Both the position numbers and the translations under genes were made by a program. The notes under the pieces were generated by a model. The model was not told where the DNA came from. It worked only from the letters and a program-made list of their open reading frames with translations, and made no database searches. A DNA stretch of 64,000 bases from Chloroflexia bacterium SDU3-3 (GTDB lineage Bacteria > Chloroflexota > Chloroflexia > Chloroflexales > Roseiflexaceae): the NCBI GenBank assembly GCA_009268125.1, contig WBOU01000013.1, positions 62,001 through 126,000 on the forward strand. Reading direction: 5' to 3'. Of this stretch, positions 55,785 through 63,534 are shown piece after piece; within the stretch, counting starts at the first letter, position 1, and every line of letters starts with the position of its first letter.

Positions 55785-56867
55785 GTGAAAAAGCTGATCT
55801 ATATTGCCCACACCCAAGTTGGATTCGAGGAGATCGTGGCCGAGCAGCTGCGCCAGGAGTACACCGGGCTAAAGGTGCTGGGCACCCGCTCGGTCTCCGA
55901 TAAGAATGGCATGGTGCTCTTCCACTACGATGGCGCGATCCAGGATCTGTTCGACCTGCGCACGATCGAGGATCTGTTTGTGCAGGTGCTCAGCCAGGCC
56001 GGGCTGCCGCCAGTCTACGCCGGGCTACGCCTGCTCACCGATGGCGTGAAGGCCGCGCAGATGGAGGACGCCTTCACGCTCATCCGCTCGCTGCGGCCTG
56101 GCTTCGGCGGGCGCGGCGGCAAGACGCGTTTCCGCGTGATCGCGCGGCAGGCCAACCAGGCCAGCTACCGCCGCGTGGACGCCCAAGAGGCCGTGGAGAA
56201 GGGCATGAAGCAGCGCGAGGACCGCAAGTGGGAGCTGGCCGAGCAGAGCGCGATCGAGCTGTGGGTGACCATGCTCACCAACGAGGCCATCGTGGCGCTG
56301 CGCCTGAGCGACGAGAAGATGCGCCGCCACACCGAGAAGCGCGAGCACCTGCCCGCGTCGCTGCGGCCCTCGGCGGCGGCGGCGCTGGTCTGGCTCTCGC
56401 GCCCGCGCCCCACCGATGTGTTCCTCGACCCTATGTGCGGCGCGGGCACCATCCTGATCGAGCGCGGCGAGGCCGGGCGCTACAAGCAGCTCTACGGCGG
56501 CGACATCCGCGAGGAGGCCGTGGCGGCTACCCTAACAAACATCGGGCCGCGCTACAAGCCGATCAGCATCGAGGAGTGGGATGCGCGCAGCCTGCCGCTC
56601 GCCGACGAGTCGGTGAGCAATGTGGTGGTGAACCTGCCCTTCGGCCAGCAGATCGGCTCGTACGAGGAGAACCGCACGCTCTACCCCGCGTTCCTGCAGG
56701 AGATGAGCCGCGTGGTGCGGCCCGCCGGTCGCCTCGTGGCGCTCACCGGCGACATGCGCTCGTTCGAGACGGCGCTGCGCCGCAACACCAACTTCACGCT
56801 GCTGCGCCAGTTCTCGGTGATGGTGCTGGGGCGCGCGGCGGCGGCCTACCTGTTCGAGCGCAACTAG
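55785..56867 (+). CDS. THUMP-domain RNA methyltransferase (Trm14/RlmL-like)
   Basis: A 360-residue protein. Residues 1-165 contain a ferredoxin-like and THUMP region (LIYIAHTQVGFEEIVAEQL ... TRFRVIARQ) that binds RNA. The Rossmann methyltransferase follows with the SAM site FLDPMCGAGTILIERG, YGGDIREEAV and the NLPFG catalytic loop (in place of NPPY). It most likely methylates a guanine at N2 in tRNA or rRNA. GTG 55785 follows GAGGAGAGG; the upstream frame is not coding. Its last codons reappear in degenerate form at 59832-59865, on the far side of the AT-rich insert. Confidence 0.9.
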   Translation: MKKLIYIAHTQVGFEEIVAEQLRQEYTGLKVLGTRSVSDKNGMVLFHYDGAIQDLFDLRTIEDLFVQVLSQAGLPPVYAGLRLLTDGVKAAQMEDAFTLIRSLRPGFGGRGGKTRFRVIARQANQASYRRVDAQEAVEKGMKQREDRKWELAEQSAIELWVTMLTNEAIVALRLSDEKMRRHTEKREHLPASLRPSAAAALVWLSRPRPTDVFLDPMCGAGTILIERGEAGRYKQLYGGDIREEAVAATLTNIGPRYKPISIEEWDARSLPLADESVSNVVVNLPFGQQIGSYEENRTLYPAFLQEMSRVVRPAGRLVALTGDMRSFETALRRNTNFTLLRQFSVMVLGRAAAAYLFERN

Positions 56868-56870
56868 GCG
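56850..56870 (+). repeat. Left copy of direct repeat (methyltransferase 3' end)
   Basis: The bases CTGTTCGAGCGCAACTAGG around the methyltransferase stop codon. A similar stretch on the other side of the AT-rich insert (59846-59865) reads CTTGTTCGCGCTCAACTAGG. The similarity extends leftward by about 13 bases with three mismatches. Confidence 0.6.
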
Positions 56871-56875
56871 CAGCG

Positions 56876-56914
56876 CCCGCCGCACCGCAGCAGACACGCA
56901 TGCGGTGCGGCGGG
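56876..56914 (+). terminator. Hairpin after the methyltransferase gene
   Basis: Perfect 14-bp stem CCCGCCGCACCGCA / TGCGGTGCGGCGGG with an 11-base loop, 8 bases after the stop codon. It is GC-rich, host-like DNA and marks the last host sequence before the AT-rich insert. No T run follows. Confidence 0.55.
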
Positions 56915-56998
56915 TCGGCAAAATTATGATATCCAAGCCACAAGCAAATCCATGTTGGCTACAGTTAAGATTAGAACCACTATTCCAAGTTAAACCAA

Positions 56999-59530
56999 CT
57001 AAGACTGATGTCCTTGATTCCGAACGCTCAACCATTGCTTATCATAATTCTTACTTAGCATCAACTCAATCTGCCTTAATAGAATACCATCATCTTTATT
57101 AAAGCAACCCTGACTGCGTTTAGCTTCTATCCGTCGATGAACTGCCCATAGAATTGTTAGAGCACTATATATAAGTATACGTACTGATTGTGGATTCTTC
57201 TTCTCTAATTTACCTACGGACTTATAAATATCACCACCATCGATTTTACTATCTGATTTATCGCCAGAACTCGTCATTATTCCACCATAAACATCGTAGC
57301 TTAAAATTTTCAACCCACCAAAACGAAACTTCTCATTCTCTTCCACCAAAAACAGCATATAACCAGAAACACTTATAAGGTCTTTTATATATTTATCATT
57401 ATAATTACTTTCTTCTTTTTCATAATCATCAATATTAACCTTATACAGCATATCACATATGAAATCTGTATACTTCACAAGCTTCTCTGGAGAATCCCTA
57501 TCTTTACTATGTATTATATTCATTTTCGGATGAATATAATATTTTATTATTTTTTCAATTGTATTTTTAACTTTCCCTGTTTTATTACCACTAATATACT
57601 TATTTAAATCTAATATAGATTTTCTACTTAGACCAATACAAATATCAACTAAATGCGTAAAAAGGCTGATCTCAAGAAAATCATTATCTTCTGAGAAAGC
57701 AGCCTGATCTTGAATATCACTTCCCTTACATACGCCTTCAGATCCTTTAGCTCTTATGCTATTTACTTGATGAACACCCTGATAAACAAAAATAGCACTA
57801 TTATTTTCATGATGGCGGCCATCTGCTGTCATATCCAAATCTGATCCAGCATTAATAGTCAATACTACACCCACATGCACATCAGCTGAGGGATTTACAA
57901 TCTTCTCATCGTAATCAATATTGATCTCCTCATAACCATGGGTCGCATCTTTCCAAAGTGCTATGTTTTTCCAGCCATCCTTATAACGTTTATCATTACC
58001 ACGTTTTGTCATGCCCAATGCGCTTAACGACAGTACCGATGTACCAGGATCGTCAGCCATCACACTTGCATAGCGCCCAGACCAGCGAGCTTTGCTCTGC
58101 GGGCCATCAAGTAACAATGCTATCAACAGTGTGGGTCCTATCCCTCGTACCAGCTCCGACACGGGGTCAAGCCGAGCAAGGTCTTCACAGACCAGAGGGC
58201 AAAGCGTAAACCATTCATTTGCTGCAAGGACAGAAAGCCTCCGCATATAGAAATTGGTCGCCTCCCACCATAATTTTTTACTTGTTAGCACACTACCCAG
58301 CTTATATTGTAAAATCTGCTGTTGATTAAGACACCAACGATGGTGCTTATTCTGCATCATCCGATACCATTTACCAGCAAAAAACGTAGACATGTAAACC
58401 ATATTATTAGAGAGCCTGCCAGTATCAATTTCATCAAGATTATCACCCGCATGGCCACAGATACCCGATATAACTATCGGCATCTTATCTCTATCTTGGT
58501 TTTTGGTAAGGAAACTTAAAAATGCATCTAGCTGTTTTTCTGTTAGGGCCTGCTCTGGCAAGACGACCATATGAATGCGGCCAATTGATTCTTCTGCATT
58601 TTTTATCAGATCATACGCAACATCAGGTTTGAATTCTTCTTTCGCGCCAATATATTGAAAGTATCTTGTGTTTTCATAACTATTCCTATCAGTAGCAAAT
58701 GTACTAGCCCGAAAACGATCAGTATCAATCGTGAAAGGCCAGGGGATTATTAATATATTAACAATATTATCATCAATATTAACTAAAGGCATTGTTCTCC
58801 AGCGTATCTCTGCTTCTGTCTGGTGAGATGTCAGATGATGAGACACTGAGCGTAGAGTCATCCCTACAGTAGGGGTTCGTAGCTTTGGCAAGATAGATAC
58901 AATATTTTTCGGAAGACGAGACAGTGTCCCATGCAAAGAAAGCAAGTTATTGGCAACAAATATAACCATCTTCGTTTTATGTCTTAAATCATGCTCCTTA
59001 TTATCATCAGTGTGTTCTACTAATGGTATGCCAAATCCTCTACAGGTCTCATCAGCTATTGCATGTAGCTCTAATAAAACCTTTGCAACTTCCCAAGCAT
59101 CATCTTGATTATAGCTATAGGCATTTTCATTTTTAGATTCAACATACTCATTCTCATCGAATAGATCCTTCTTTGTATCTGGACTAATAAGTGCTGATAG
59201 ATGTCTCAATGTTACTCTTCCAGCGCTTTCTCGAAGCTTATTCTTAAGTTTTTCTAATTTCTCCATGTGTGAGTTTTCATTTACAATATTCTCAATCCAT
59301 TCTTTCTTATAAGCTTCAAGATCTTTATCCCAAGTCTTGCTTTCAGGCCATGTTTTTGTTGGAGCTACCGCCAAGAGATAACTACCAGTGCGGCTAAAAA
59401 TTAGCGATGTTAGAGCAAAAACATCCGGTGGCCAAGCAAACCAATCATCCAAATTCCATTTTGGATTTAGCTGGTTCATAAACTCAAAGACTGTCGGAGA
59501 ATCACTTGCAATATTTTCAGAATCACTCAT
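56999..59530 (-). CDS. Large protein with a nitrilase-type (carbon-nitrogen hydrolase) domain, AT-rich alien gene
   Basis: An 843-residue protein with codon use unlike all its neighbours. Residues about 255-510 have the order of the nitrilase superfamily: a first strand IVNILIIPWPF, Glu326 in MVVLPEQALTE, Lys395 in QNKHHRW and Cys448 in LCPLVCEDLARLDPV, then GPTLLIALLLDG and SVLSLSALG. This would supply the Glu-Lys-Cys triad. Residues 1-250 (helical, with TPTVGMTLRSVSHHL) and the last 330 residues match nothing that I recognise. No reverse transcriptase YxDD motif is present. Nitrilase domains occur in some antiphage reverse transcriptases (UG1/DRT1), so a defence role is possible but unproven. 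ATG 59530 follows TGAGG; ATG 59542 is an alternative. Confidence 0.72.
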   Translation of the reverse strand: MSDSENIASDSPTVFEFMNQLNPKWNLDDWFAWPPDVFALTSLIFSRTGSYLLAVAPTKTWPESKTWDKDLEAYKKEWIENIVNENSHMEKLEKLKNKLRESAGRVTLRHLSALISPDTKKDLFDENEYVESKNENAYSYNQDDAWEVAKVLLELHAIADETCRGFGIPLVEHTDDNKEHDLRHKTKMVIFVANNLLSLHGTLSRLPKNIVSILPKLRTPTVGMTLRSVSHHLTSHQTEAEIRWRTMPLVNIDDNIVNILIIPWPFTIDTDRFRASTFATDRNSYENTRYFQYIGAKEEFKPDVAYDLIKNAEESIGRIHMVVLPEQALTEKQLDAFLSFLTKNQDRDKMPIVISGICGHAGDNLDEIDTGRLSNNMVYMSTFFAGKWYRMMQNKHHRWCLNQQQILQYKLGSVLTSKKLWWEATNFYMRRLSVLAANEWFTLCPLVCEDLARLDPVSELVRGIGPTLLIALLLDGPQSKARWSGRYASVMADDPGTSVLSLSALGMTKRGNDKRYKDGWKNIALWKDATHGYEEINIDYDEKIVNPSADVHVGVVLTINAGSDLDMTADGRHHENNSAIFVYQGVHQVNSIRAKGSEGVCKGSDIQDQAAFSEDNDFLEISLFTHLVDICIGLSRKSILDLNKYISGNKTGKVKNTIEKIIKYYIHPKMNIIHSKDRDSPEKLVKYTDFICDMLYKVNIDDYEKEESNYNDKYIKDLISVSGYMLFLVEENEKFRFGGLKILSYDVYGGIMTSSGDKSDSKIDGGDIYKSVGKLEKKNPQSVRILIYSALTILWAVHRRIEAKRSQGCFNKDDGILLRQIELMLSKNYDKQWLSVRNQGHQS

Positions 59531-59634
59531 GATATGCCTCATTTCAAGTGTGCCTCTGCCATAAAACATGCAATATAAGCATATCACATATGTCAATCAA
59601 AAATATAATTTTACAGGTAAAATATATCACATAC

Positions 59635-59684
59635 TAAATAAGATGTCTTGCTATATCAGCTGATATAGCAAGACATCTTATTTA
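59635..59684. repeat. Perfect 50-bp palindrome
   Basis: The 25-bp arms (59635-59659 and 59660-59684) are exact reverse complements with no spacer; the left arm reads TAAATAAGATGTCTTGC then TATATCAG. It lies about 105 bases upstream of the nitrilase-like gene start, at the right edge of the AT-rich insert. It could be a bidirectional terminator, an operator or a recombination/replication structure. Confidence 0.9.
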
Positions 59685-59715
59685 CCAACTTTCAGTATGG
59701 CGTTACCCAATATCA

Positions 59716-59835
59716 TCAACAGTACTCCCGGAATATCTTGGTATGCCCCAAAACCGCGCAGAAGCTCTGCCCCGGCACCAGCGCCAGAGCCAGCCGCCGC
59801 AACAGGTGGGCCAGCACCACCCGCATCTGCAGCTG
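59716..59835 (-). pseudogene. Cytochrome P450 3'-end fragment
   Basis: The minus strand from 59835 reads QLQMRVVLAHLLRRL, ALALVPGQSF, then CAVLGHTKIFREYC and a stop. The intact P450 in this window (62181-63503) has QLQMRVVLAHLLRRL, DLALVPGQSF, RAVPVPTKM at the same place. The DNA match is very close over about 100 bases and then decays toward the C-terminus. The heme-binding region and everything before it are missing, so this is a remnant formed by duplication or recombination with the intact gene. Confidence 0.88.
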
Positions 59836-59867
59836 CGGCAAGCTACCTTGTTCGCGCTCAACTAGGC
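59832..59867 (+). repeat. Right copy of direct repeat (methyltransferase 3' end remnant)
   Basis: GCTACCTTGTTCGCGCTCAA then CTAGGCGC matches the end of the methyltransferase gene with a one-base insertion and a few substitutions: 29 of 34 aligned bases by eye, between 59834-59866 and the copy ending at 56871. It joins directly to the P450 fragment at its left and to the stop codon of the BKACE gene at its right. Confidence 0.65.
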
Positions 59868-59868
59868 G

Positions 59869-60603
59869 CTAGGCATGCCCAGCGGCGCTCGCCCTTCGGC
59901 GTGCCTCGGCGATAAGCGCAGCGTTATCCTGCGCCAATGCGCCGCCGGGCAGGTCGAGCACATCCTCCAGGCCAATGCGGGTGCTGTAGCCGCGCGCCAG
60001 CGCCAGATCGAGCACCGGCCAGGCGGTAGCATCTTGGCCGTGCAGCAGGCGGGGCGTCCGATCGGCGGCATAGTCGAGCGCCGCCTCAATCTGCGCGATG
60101 GTCGCCATCGCGCCGTGGAGCGTCGGCTCGCCTGGCTCGATCAGCACCCGCAGGCATGCTCCGGCAAGCCCCCAGCGCACATAGGCCTCGGCGGCGGCGG
60201 CGCTGTCGATCCCGGCCTCTACCGCCACGCCCAGGTCCGCAAGCGCGGCGCACAGCTCGCCAGCGCCCGGCTCGGAGAAATTGACCGAGGCGAAATCGGG
60301 CAGCTCGCGCCACGAGGCCACCGCAGCACGGCGCGCCTCGACATCCGGCAGGATGCTGAACAGCGTGCTCACGCCCACAGGCACACCAGGGCAGGCGGCG
60401 TGCACCGCCAGCAGCGCCGCGCCCACATCCGCCGCCGCAAGCGACTGGTGCCCAGCGGCACCGCGCGGGTGCATGTGGATGGCCTGCGCGCCAGCGTCCA
60501 CCGCAGCCCACGCCGCATCCGCAAGCTCGCGCGGGGAGAGCGGCAGCGCGGGGTGATCGCCTGGCGCGCGCGCGCCGTTCAGACAGACTTTGAGCAGCGG
60601 CAT
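59869..60603 (-). CDS. BKACE family (DUF849) beta-keto acid cleavage enzyme
   Basis: A 244-residue TIM-barrel enzyme. It begins LLKVCLNGARAPGDHPALPLSP, with the family's zinc-site motif AIHMHPRGAAG, and later GVSTLFSILPDVEARRAAV and VNFSEPGA. BKACE enzymes condense or cleave beta-keto acids with acetyl-CoA, as in lysine fermentation or carnitine degradation; the substrate here is not predictable, and it is somewhat shorter than the classical Kce (about 275 residues). ATG 60603 follows GGAGG. It lies directly right of the insert junction, and its 3' end touches the methyltransferase-like remnant but is intact. It is separated from the oxidoreductase gene by a long inverted repeat. Confidence 0.85.
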   Translation of the reverse strand: MPLLKVCLNGARAPGDHPALPLSPRELADAAWAAVDAGAQAIHMHPRGAAGHQSLAAADVGAALLAVHAACPGVPVGVSTLFSILPDVEARRAAVASWRELPDFASVNFSEPGAGELCAALADLGVAVEAGIDSAAAAEAYVRWGLAGACLRVLIEPGEPTLHGAMATIAQIEAALDYAADRTPRLLHGQDATAWPVLDLALARGYSTRIGLEDVLDLPGGALAQDNAALIAEARRRASAAGHA

Positions 60604-60626
60604 CGTATCCTCCTTCAGCAAAACCA

Positions 60627-60668
60627 CGGGCCACCCCAAGGGTTGAGATCAACCCTTGGGGTGGCCCG
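60627..60668 (-). terminator. Long inverted repeat between oxidoreductase and BKACE genes
   Basis: Perfect 20-bp arms CGGGCCACCCCAAGGGTTGA and complement with a 2-base spacer. On the minus strand it follows the oxidoreductase gene by about 8 bases and is succeeded by TGGTTTTG. A terminator, or an attenuator for the BKACE gene downstream, is the likely role. Confidence 0.8.
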
Positions 60669-60675
60669 CACATAG

Positions 60676-61602
60676 CTACACCACCTGCAGCACGATCCGG
60701 CCCCGACCATGCCCGCGCTGGCTCTGCGCATGGGCTTGGGCAGCCTCGCTCAGCGGGAAGACCGCCCCAACCAGCGTGCGCAGCTCGCCGCGCTCAAGCA
60801 TCTGCGACCACGTGTCGAGCTGCTCGGCAGAGGCTCGCATCGAGAAGAACGATGCCTTCACGCCAAGCGACTCGGCCTGCGCACCGTCGGGCGGGTTCAC
60901 GATGCTGACAAACCGCCCGCCCCGTTTTAGCGCCGCCATGGCGCTGGCGGCCGTCGCGCCGCCGACCGCGTCAAAGAGCAGATCAACATCTTCCACAGGA
61001 ACGGCGGGGGTCTGCGTGTAGTCAATCACCGTGTCGGCACCCAGCGAGCGCACAAACTCGACATTGCTGGTGGATGTGGTCGCGAGCACCTGCGCGCCGC
61101 TGGCGTGGGCAAACTGCACCCCGAACATGCCGACGCCGCCCGACCCGCCCAGGATCAGCACCCGCTGGCCCGGCTGAAGGCCGCCCTCGTCAAAAAGCGC
61201 CTGCCAGGCGGTGCTCGCCCCGATAGGGATGGTCGCCGCCTCGACAAACGTGAGCGATGGCGGCTTGGGCGCAAGGGTGGTGGCGGGGGCCACGCAGTAC
61301 TCGGCGTAGGCACCGGCGTTGGCCCGGCCAAACACCTCCTGCCCGACCGAGAAGCCAGCCACGCCCGGCCCGACGCGCTCCACCACGCCCGCCAGCTCCA
61401 CGCCGGGCACCCACGGGAAGCTCACCGGCATCATGCGCTGCATCGCGCCCGAGCGGATCTTCCAGTCGATCGCGTTGACGCCCACCGCATGGACGCGCAC
61501 CAGCACCTCGCCCTCGCCCGGCTCCGGCTGTGGGATCTGCTTCAGCTCAAGCACGCCGACATCACCATAGCCCTCTACCACAATCGCCTTCATGTCGCCC
61601 AT
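60676..61602 (-). CDS. NADPH-dependent quinone reductase-like oxidoreductase (MDR superfamily)
   Basis: A 308-residue enzyme of the zinc-free medium-chain reductase family. N-terminal MKAIVVEGYGDVGVLEL and VLVRVHAVGVNAIDWKIR are family marks; the cofactor site is RVLILGGSGGVGMFGVQFA. The later VDLLFDAVGGATA segment is also typical. No structural zinc cysteines were seen. It should reduce quinones or activated alkenes with NADPH. It follows marR on the same strand with an operator palindrome between them (61635-61658), which fits MarR control in response to an electrophile or quinone. Ribosome site AGAGGAGAAG precedes the ATG. Confidence 0.9.
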   Translation of the reverse strand: MGDMKAIVVEGYGDVGVLELKQIPQPEPGEGEVLVRVHAVGVNAIDWKIRSGAMQRMMPVSFPWVPGVELAGVVERVGPGVAGFSVGQEVFGRANAGAYAEYCVAPATTLAPKPPSLTFVEAATIPIGASTAWQALFDEGGLQPGQRVLILGGSGGVGMFGVQFAHASGAQVLATTSTSNVEFVRSLGADTVIDYTQTPAVPVEDVDLLFDAVGGATAASAMAALKRGGRFVSIVNPPDGAQAESLGVKASFFSMRASAEQLDTWSQMLERGELRTLVGAVFPLSEAAQAHAQSQRGHGRGRIVLQVV

Positions 61603-61634
61603 CTTCTTCTCCTCTCGCCAAAGATATGTTTAGC

Positions 61635-61658
61635 AAATACTATGCCAGCATAGTATTT
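61635..61658. promoter_or_regulatory. MarR-type operator 1 (between marR and oxidoreductase)
   Basis: AAATACTATGC and GCATAGTATTT form a perfect 11-bp inverted repeat with a CA spacer. The core TACTATGC-2-GCATAGTA is identical in arms to operator 2 upstream of marR. Confidence 0.88.
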
Positions 61659-61682
61659 AGAACAAAAAAACACCTCGTCGTC

Positions 61683-62102
61683 CTACTCCTCGCCCAGATT
61701 CGCCACAGACTGCTGGAGCAGGCGGAGAAAAAGCACCTTCTCCACATCGCTCATGCCGCGCACGGTGCAGGCCGCCAGATCCTGCCACACCTGCTGGGCT
61801 GGGGCGTAGAGCGCGCGGCCCTCCTCGGTGAGGAACACCTGCAAAGCGCGGCGATCCTCGGGGTCGGGACGGCGCACCACCAGGCCAGCGCGCTCCATGC
61901 GCTGCAGCGACTTGCCGATAGTGGCTAGGCCCACCCTAAAGCGCGCCGCCAGCTGGGTGGCCGTCAGGCCATCCTCCTCGTGCAGCAGAAAGAGGATATG
62001 CTCTTGCGCAGCGTAGAGGCCGATCTTCTTGAGATTTTCCTCGCAGCGCTGCCGGTGAGAATGGGCAAGCATGATGATCTGATAGCTGATCTCGTCATTC
62101 AT
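61683..62102 (-). CDS. MarR family transcriptional regulator
   Basis: A 139-residue protein of typical MarR length. The winged helix runs from LYAAQEHILFLLHEEDGLTATQL through the recognition helix VGLATIGKSLQRMERAGLV to the wing RRPDPEDRRALQVFLTEEG. It probably represses itself and the oxidoreductase, because near-identical palindromes flank it on both sides. ATG 62102 lacks a clear ribosome site; GTG codons at 62111 and 62108 are alternatives. The ligand would be a small aromatic or oxidising compound, by analogy with the family. Confidence 0.92.
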   Translation of the reverse strand: MNDEISYQIIMLAHSHRQRCEENLKKIGLYAAQEHILFLLHEEDGLTATQLAARFRVGLATIGKSLQRMERAGLVVRRPDPEDRRALQVFLTEEGRALYAPAQQVWQDLAACTVRGMSDVEKVLFLRLLQQSVANLGEE

Positions 62103-62126
62103 AGGCACCACGTGCGCTCAAAAATT

Positions 62127-62144
62127 ACTATGCTGGCATAGTAT
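62127..62144. promoter_or_regulatory. MarR-type operator 2 (upstream of marR)
   Basis: TACTATGC-TG-GCATAGTA, a perfect 8-bp inverted repeat 25 bases before the marR start. It shares the same arms and spacing with operator 1. Confidence 0.88.
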
Positions 62145-62180
62145 CATGCGCTAGCACTTTAGTCAATAGGGCAAATTCAC

Positions 62181-63503
62181 TCATCTTCGCGGGCGCACCG
62201 TCACCCGCAGGCCGTCCCAGGGCATCTTGGTGGGCACCGGCACCGCGCGGAAGCTCTGCCCTGGCACCAGCGCCAGATCCAGCCGCCGCAGCAGGTGGGC
62301 CAGCACCACCCGCATCTGCAGCTGCGCGAAGGCCAGCCCCACGCACACGCGCGGCCCGCCGCCGAAGCCGATCAGGTGGAAGGGGTGGCGGCCCTCCTCG
62401 CGCGGGGGCGCGAAGCGCTCGGGGTCGAAGCGCTCGGGTTCGCGCCACAGCTCGGGCATCATGTGGGTGAACACGCTGGAGTACATCACCGTCCAGCCCT
62501 TGGGGATGCGGTAGCCGCCATAGGCGAACTCCTCCACCACGCCACGAAAACCGCCGGGCGCAGGCGGGTGCAGGCGCTCGGCCTCGCGGAGCGCGCGGTC
62601 GAGGTAGGGCAGCTGGCGCAGCTGCTCGGCGCGCAGCGGGGCCTCGCCCAGCGTGGCGGCTAGCTCGGCGCGCAGCCCGGCCAGCTCGGCGGGGTGGCGC
62701 AGCAGCTCGTAGCAGGCCCACGTCAGCAGCGAGGTGATAGTGTCGTGCCCGGCCCACAGCAGCACCAGCAGCTCATCCACCAGCTCGGCATCGCTGAAGC
62801 CCTGGCCGTCGGCGTCGCGCGCGGCGATCAGCATGGACAGCATGCTGTCGTCGGGCCTGCGCCGCCGCTCGGTGATAATACCAGCCAGGGTGCGGCGCAG
62901 ATCCTGTGCGGCCCCCCAGGCGCGGCCAAACGGCAGGAAGGGCAGCCGCCACGCAGGGAAGGCGAACAACCCCCGGCTGAACACGTGGAACTCGTGGGCG
63001 AAAGCGCGGGCCTGCGGGCCATCGGGCAGGCCCAGGATGGCCCCCGCCGCCACCGCGAAGCTCAGGTGCTTGAAGCCGTCGAACAGCCGGATCTCGCCCG
63101 CCCGCAGCCACACATCGGCGTGCGCCTCCACCAGCCGCTGCATCAGGCCCAGGTAGCGCGGCACCGCCGTGGCGTGCAGCGCGGGCATGATCATGCTGCG
63201 GTGGCGGCGGTGCTGCGCGCCGTCGATCAGCGACAGGCCGTCGCCGATCAGCGCGGTGAGCGTGCGACTCCAGCCATCGCGCGAGGAGAACAGGTGGGTG
63301 TGGCTGCCCAGGATGAAGCGGTTGGCCTCCGGCCCCAGCAGCACGGCGCACGGCCTGCCCAGCAGGTGGGTGCGGAACACCGGCCCGTAGCGGGCATGGC
63401 GCTCCTGCGCGAAACCCAGCGGGTCGAGCCACCAGTGGTTCATCTCGCCCACAACGGGCATGCCATCGCTGCCCGGCGGCAGCGGCAGATCTGCGACGGC
63501 CAT
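62181..63503 (-). CDS. Cytochrome P450
   Basis: A 440-residue soluble P450. The oxygen-binding helix I is LLWAGHDTITSLLT, the ExxR motif is EAER in LREAERLHPPAPGG, and the heme loop is FGGGPRVCVGLAFA with the ligand Cys. The proline-rich start LPLPPGSDGMPVVGEMNHW resembles the CYP120/CYP26-like bacterial group. It would need separate redox partners, none of which is visible. ATG 63503 follows TAGGAGAAAC; the frame upstream is not conserved in character. The end of this gene is duplicated as a pseudogene fragment at 59716-59835. Confidence 0.95.
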   Translation of the reverse strand: MAVADLPLPPGSDGMPVVGEMNHWWLDPLGFAQERHARYGPVFRTHLLGRPCAVLLGPEANRFILGSHTHLFSSRDGWSRTLTALIGDGLSLIDGAQHRRHRSMIMPALHATAVPRYLGLMQRLVEAHADVWLRAGEIRLFDGFKHLSFAVAAGAILGLPDGPQARAFAHEFHVFSRGLFAFPAWRLPFLPFGRAWGAAQDLRRTLAGIITERRRRPDDSMLSMLIAARDADGQGFSDAELVDELLVLLWAGHDTITSLLTWACYELLRHPAELAGLRAELAATLGEAPLRAEQLRQLPYLDRALREAERLHPPAPGGFRGVVEEFAYGGYRIPKGWTVMYSSVFTHMMPELWREPERFDPERFAPPREEGRHPFHLIGFGGGPRVCVGLAFAQLQMRVVLAHLLRRLDLALVPGQSFRAVPVPTKMPWDGLRVTVRPRR

Positions 63504-63534
63504 AGCGTTTCTCCTACCTGCGCGACACCACAAT

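Larger units (their letters stand above)
56917..59715. mobile_element. AT-rich genomic insert (putative acquired island)
   Basis: Base composition changes abruptly from very GC-rich to strongly AT-rich near 56917 and back near 59716. The insert contains one large minus-strand gene and a 50-bp perfect palindrome near its right end. No integrase, transposase, tRNA or terminal inverted repeat was seen. The right side borders a broken P450 3' end and an imperfect copy of the methyltransferase 3' end, so the segment is bracketed by host-gene fragments. This arrangement resembles integration at the 3' end of a gene, but the mechanism is an inference. Confidence 0.7.

Noticed and set aside
56999-59530. 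Reverse transcriptase domain in the alien protein, as in UG1/DRT1
   Set aside because: The only similar string is YNQDD, which has one residue too many for YxDD, and the surrounding palm-domain motifs are missing.
57000-59600. CRISPR array or repeat cluster in the AT-rich insert
   Set aside because: No regularly spaced direct repeats were seen; the segment is occupied by one long coding frame.
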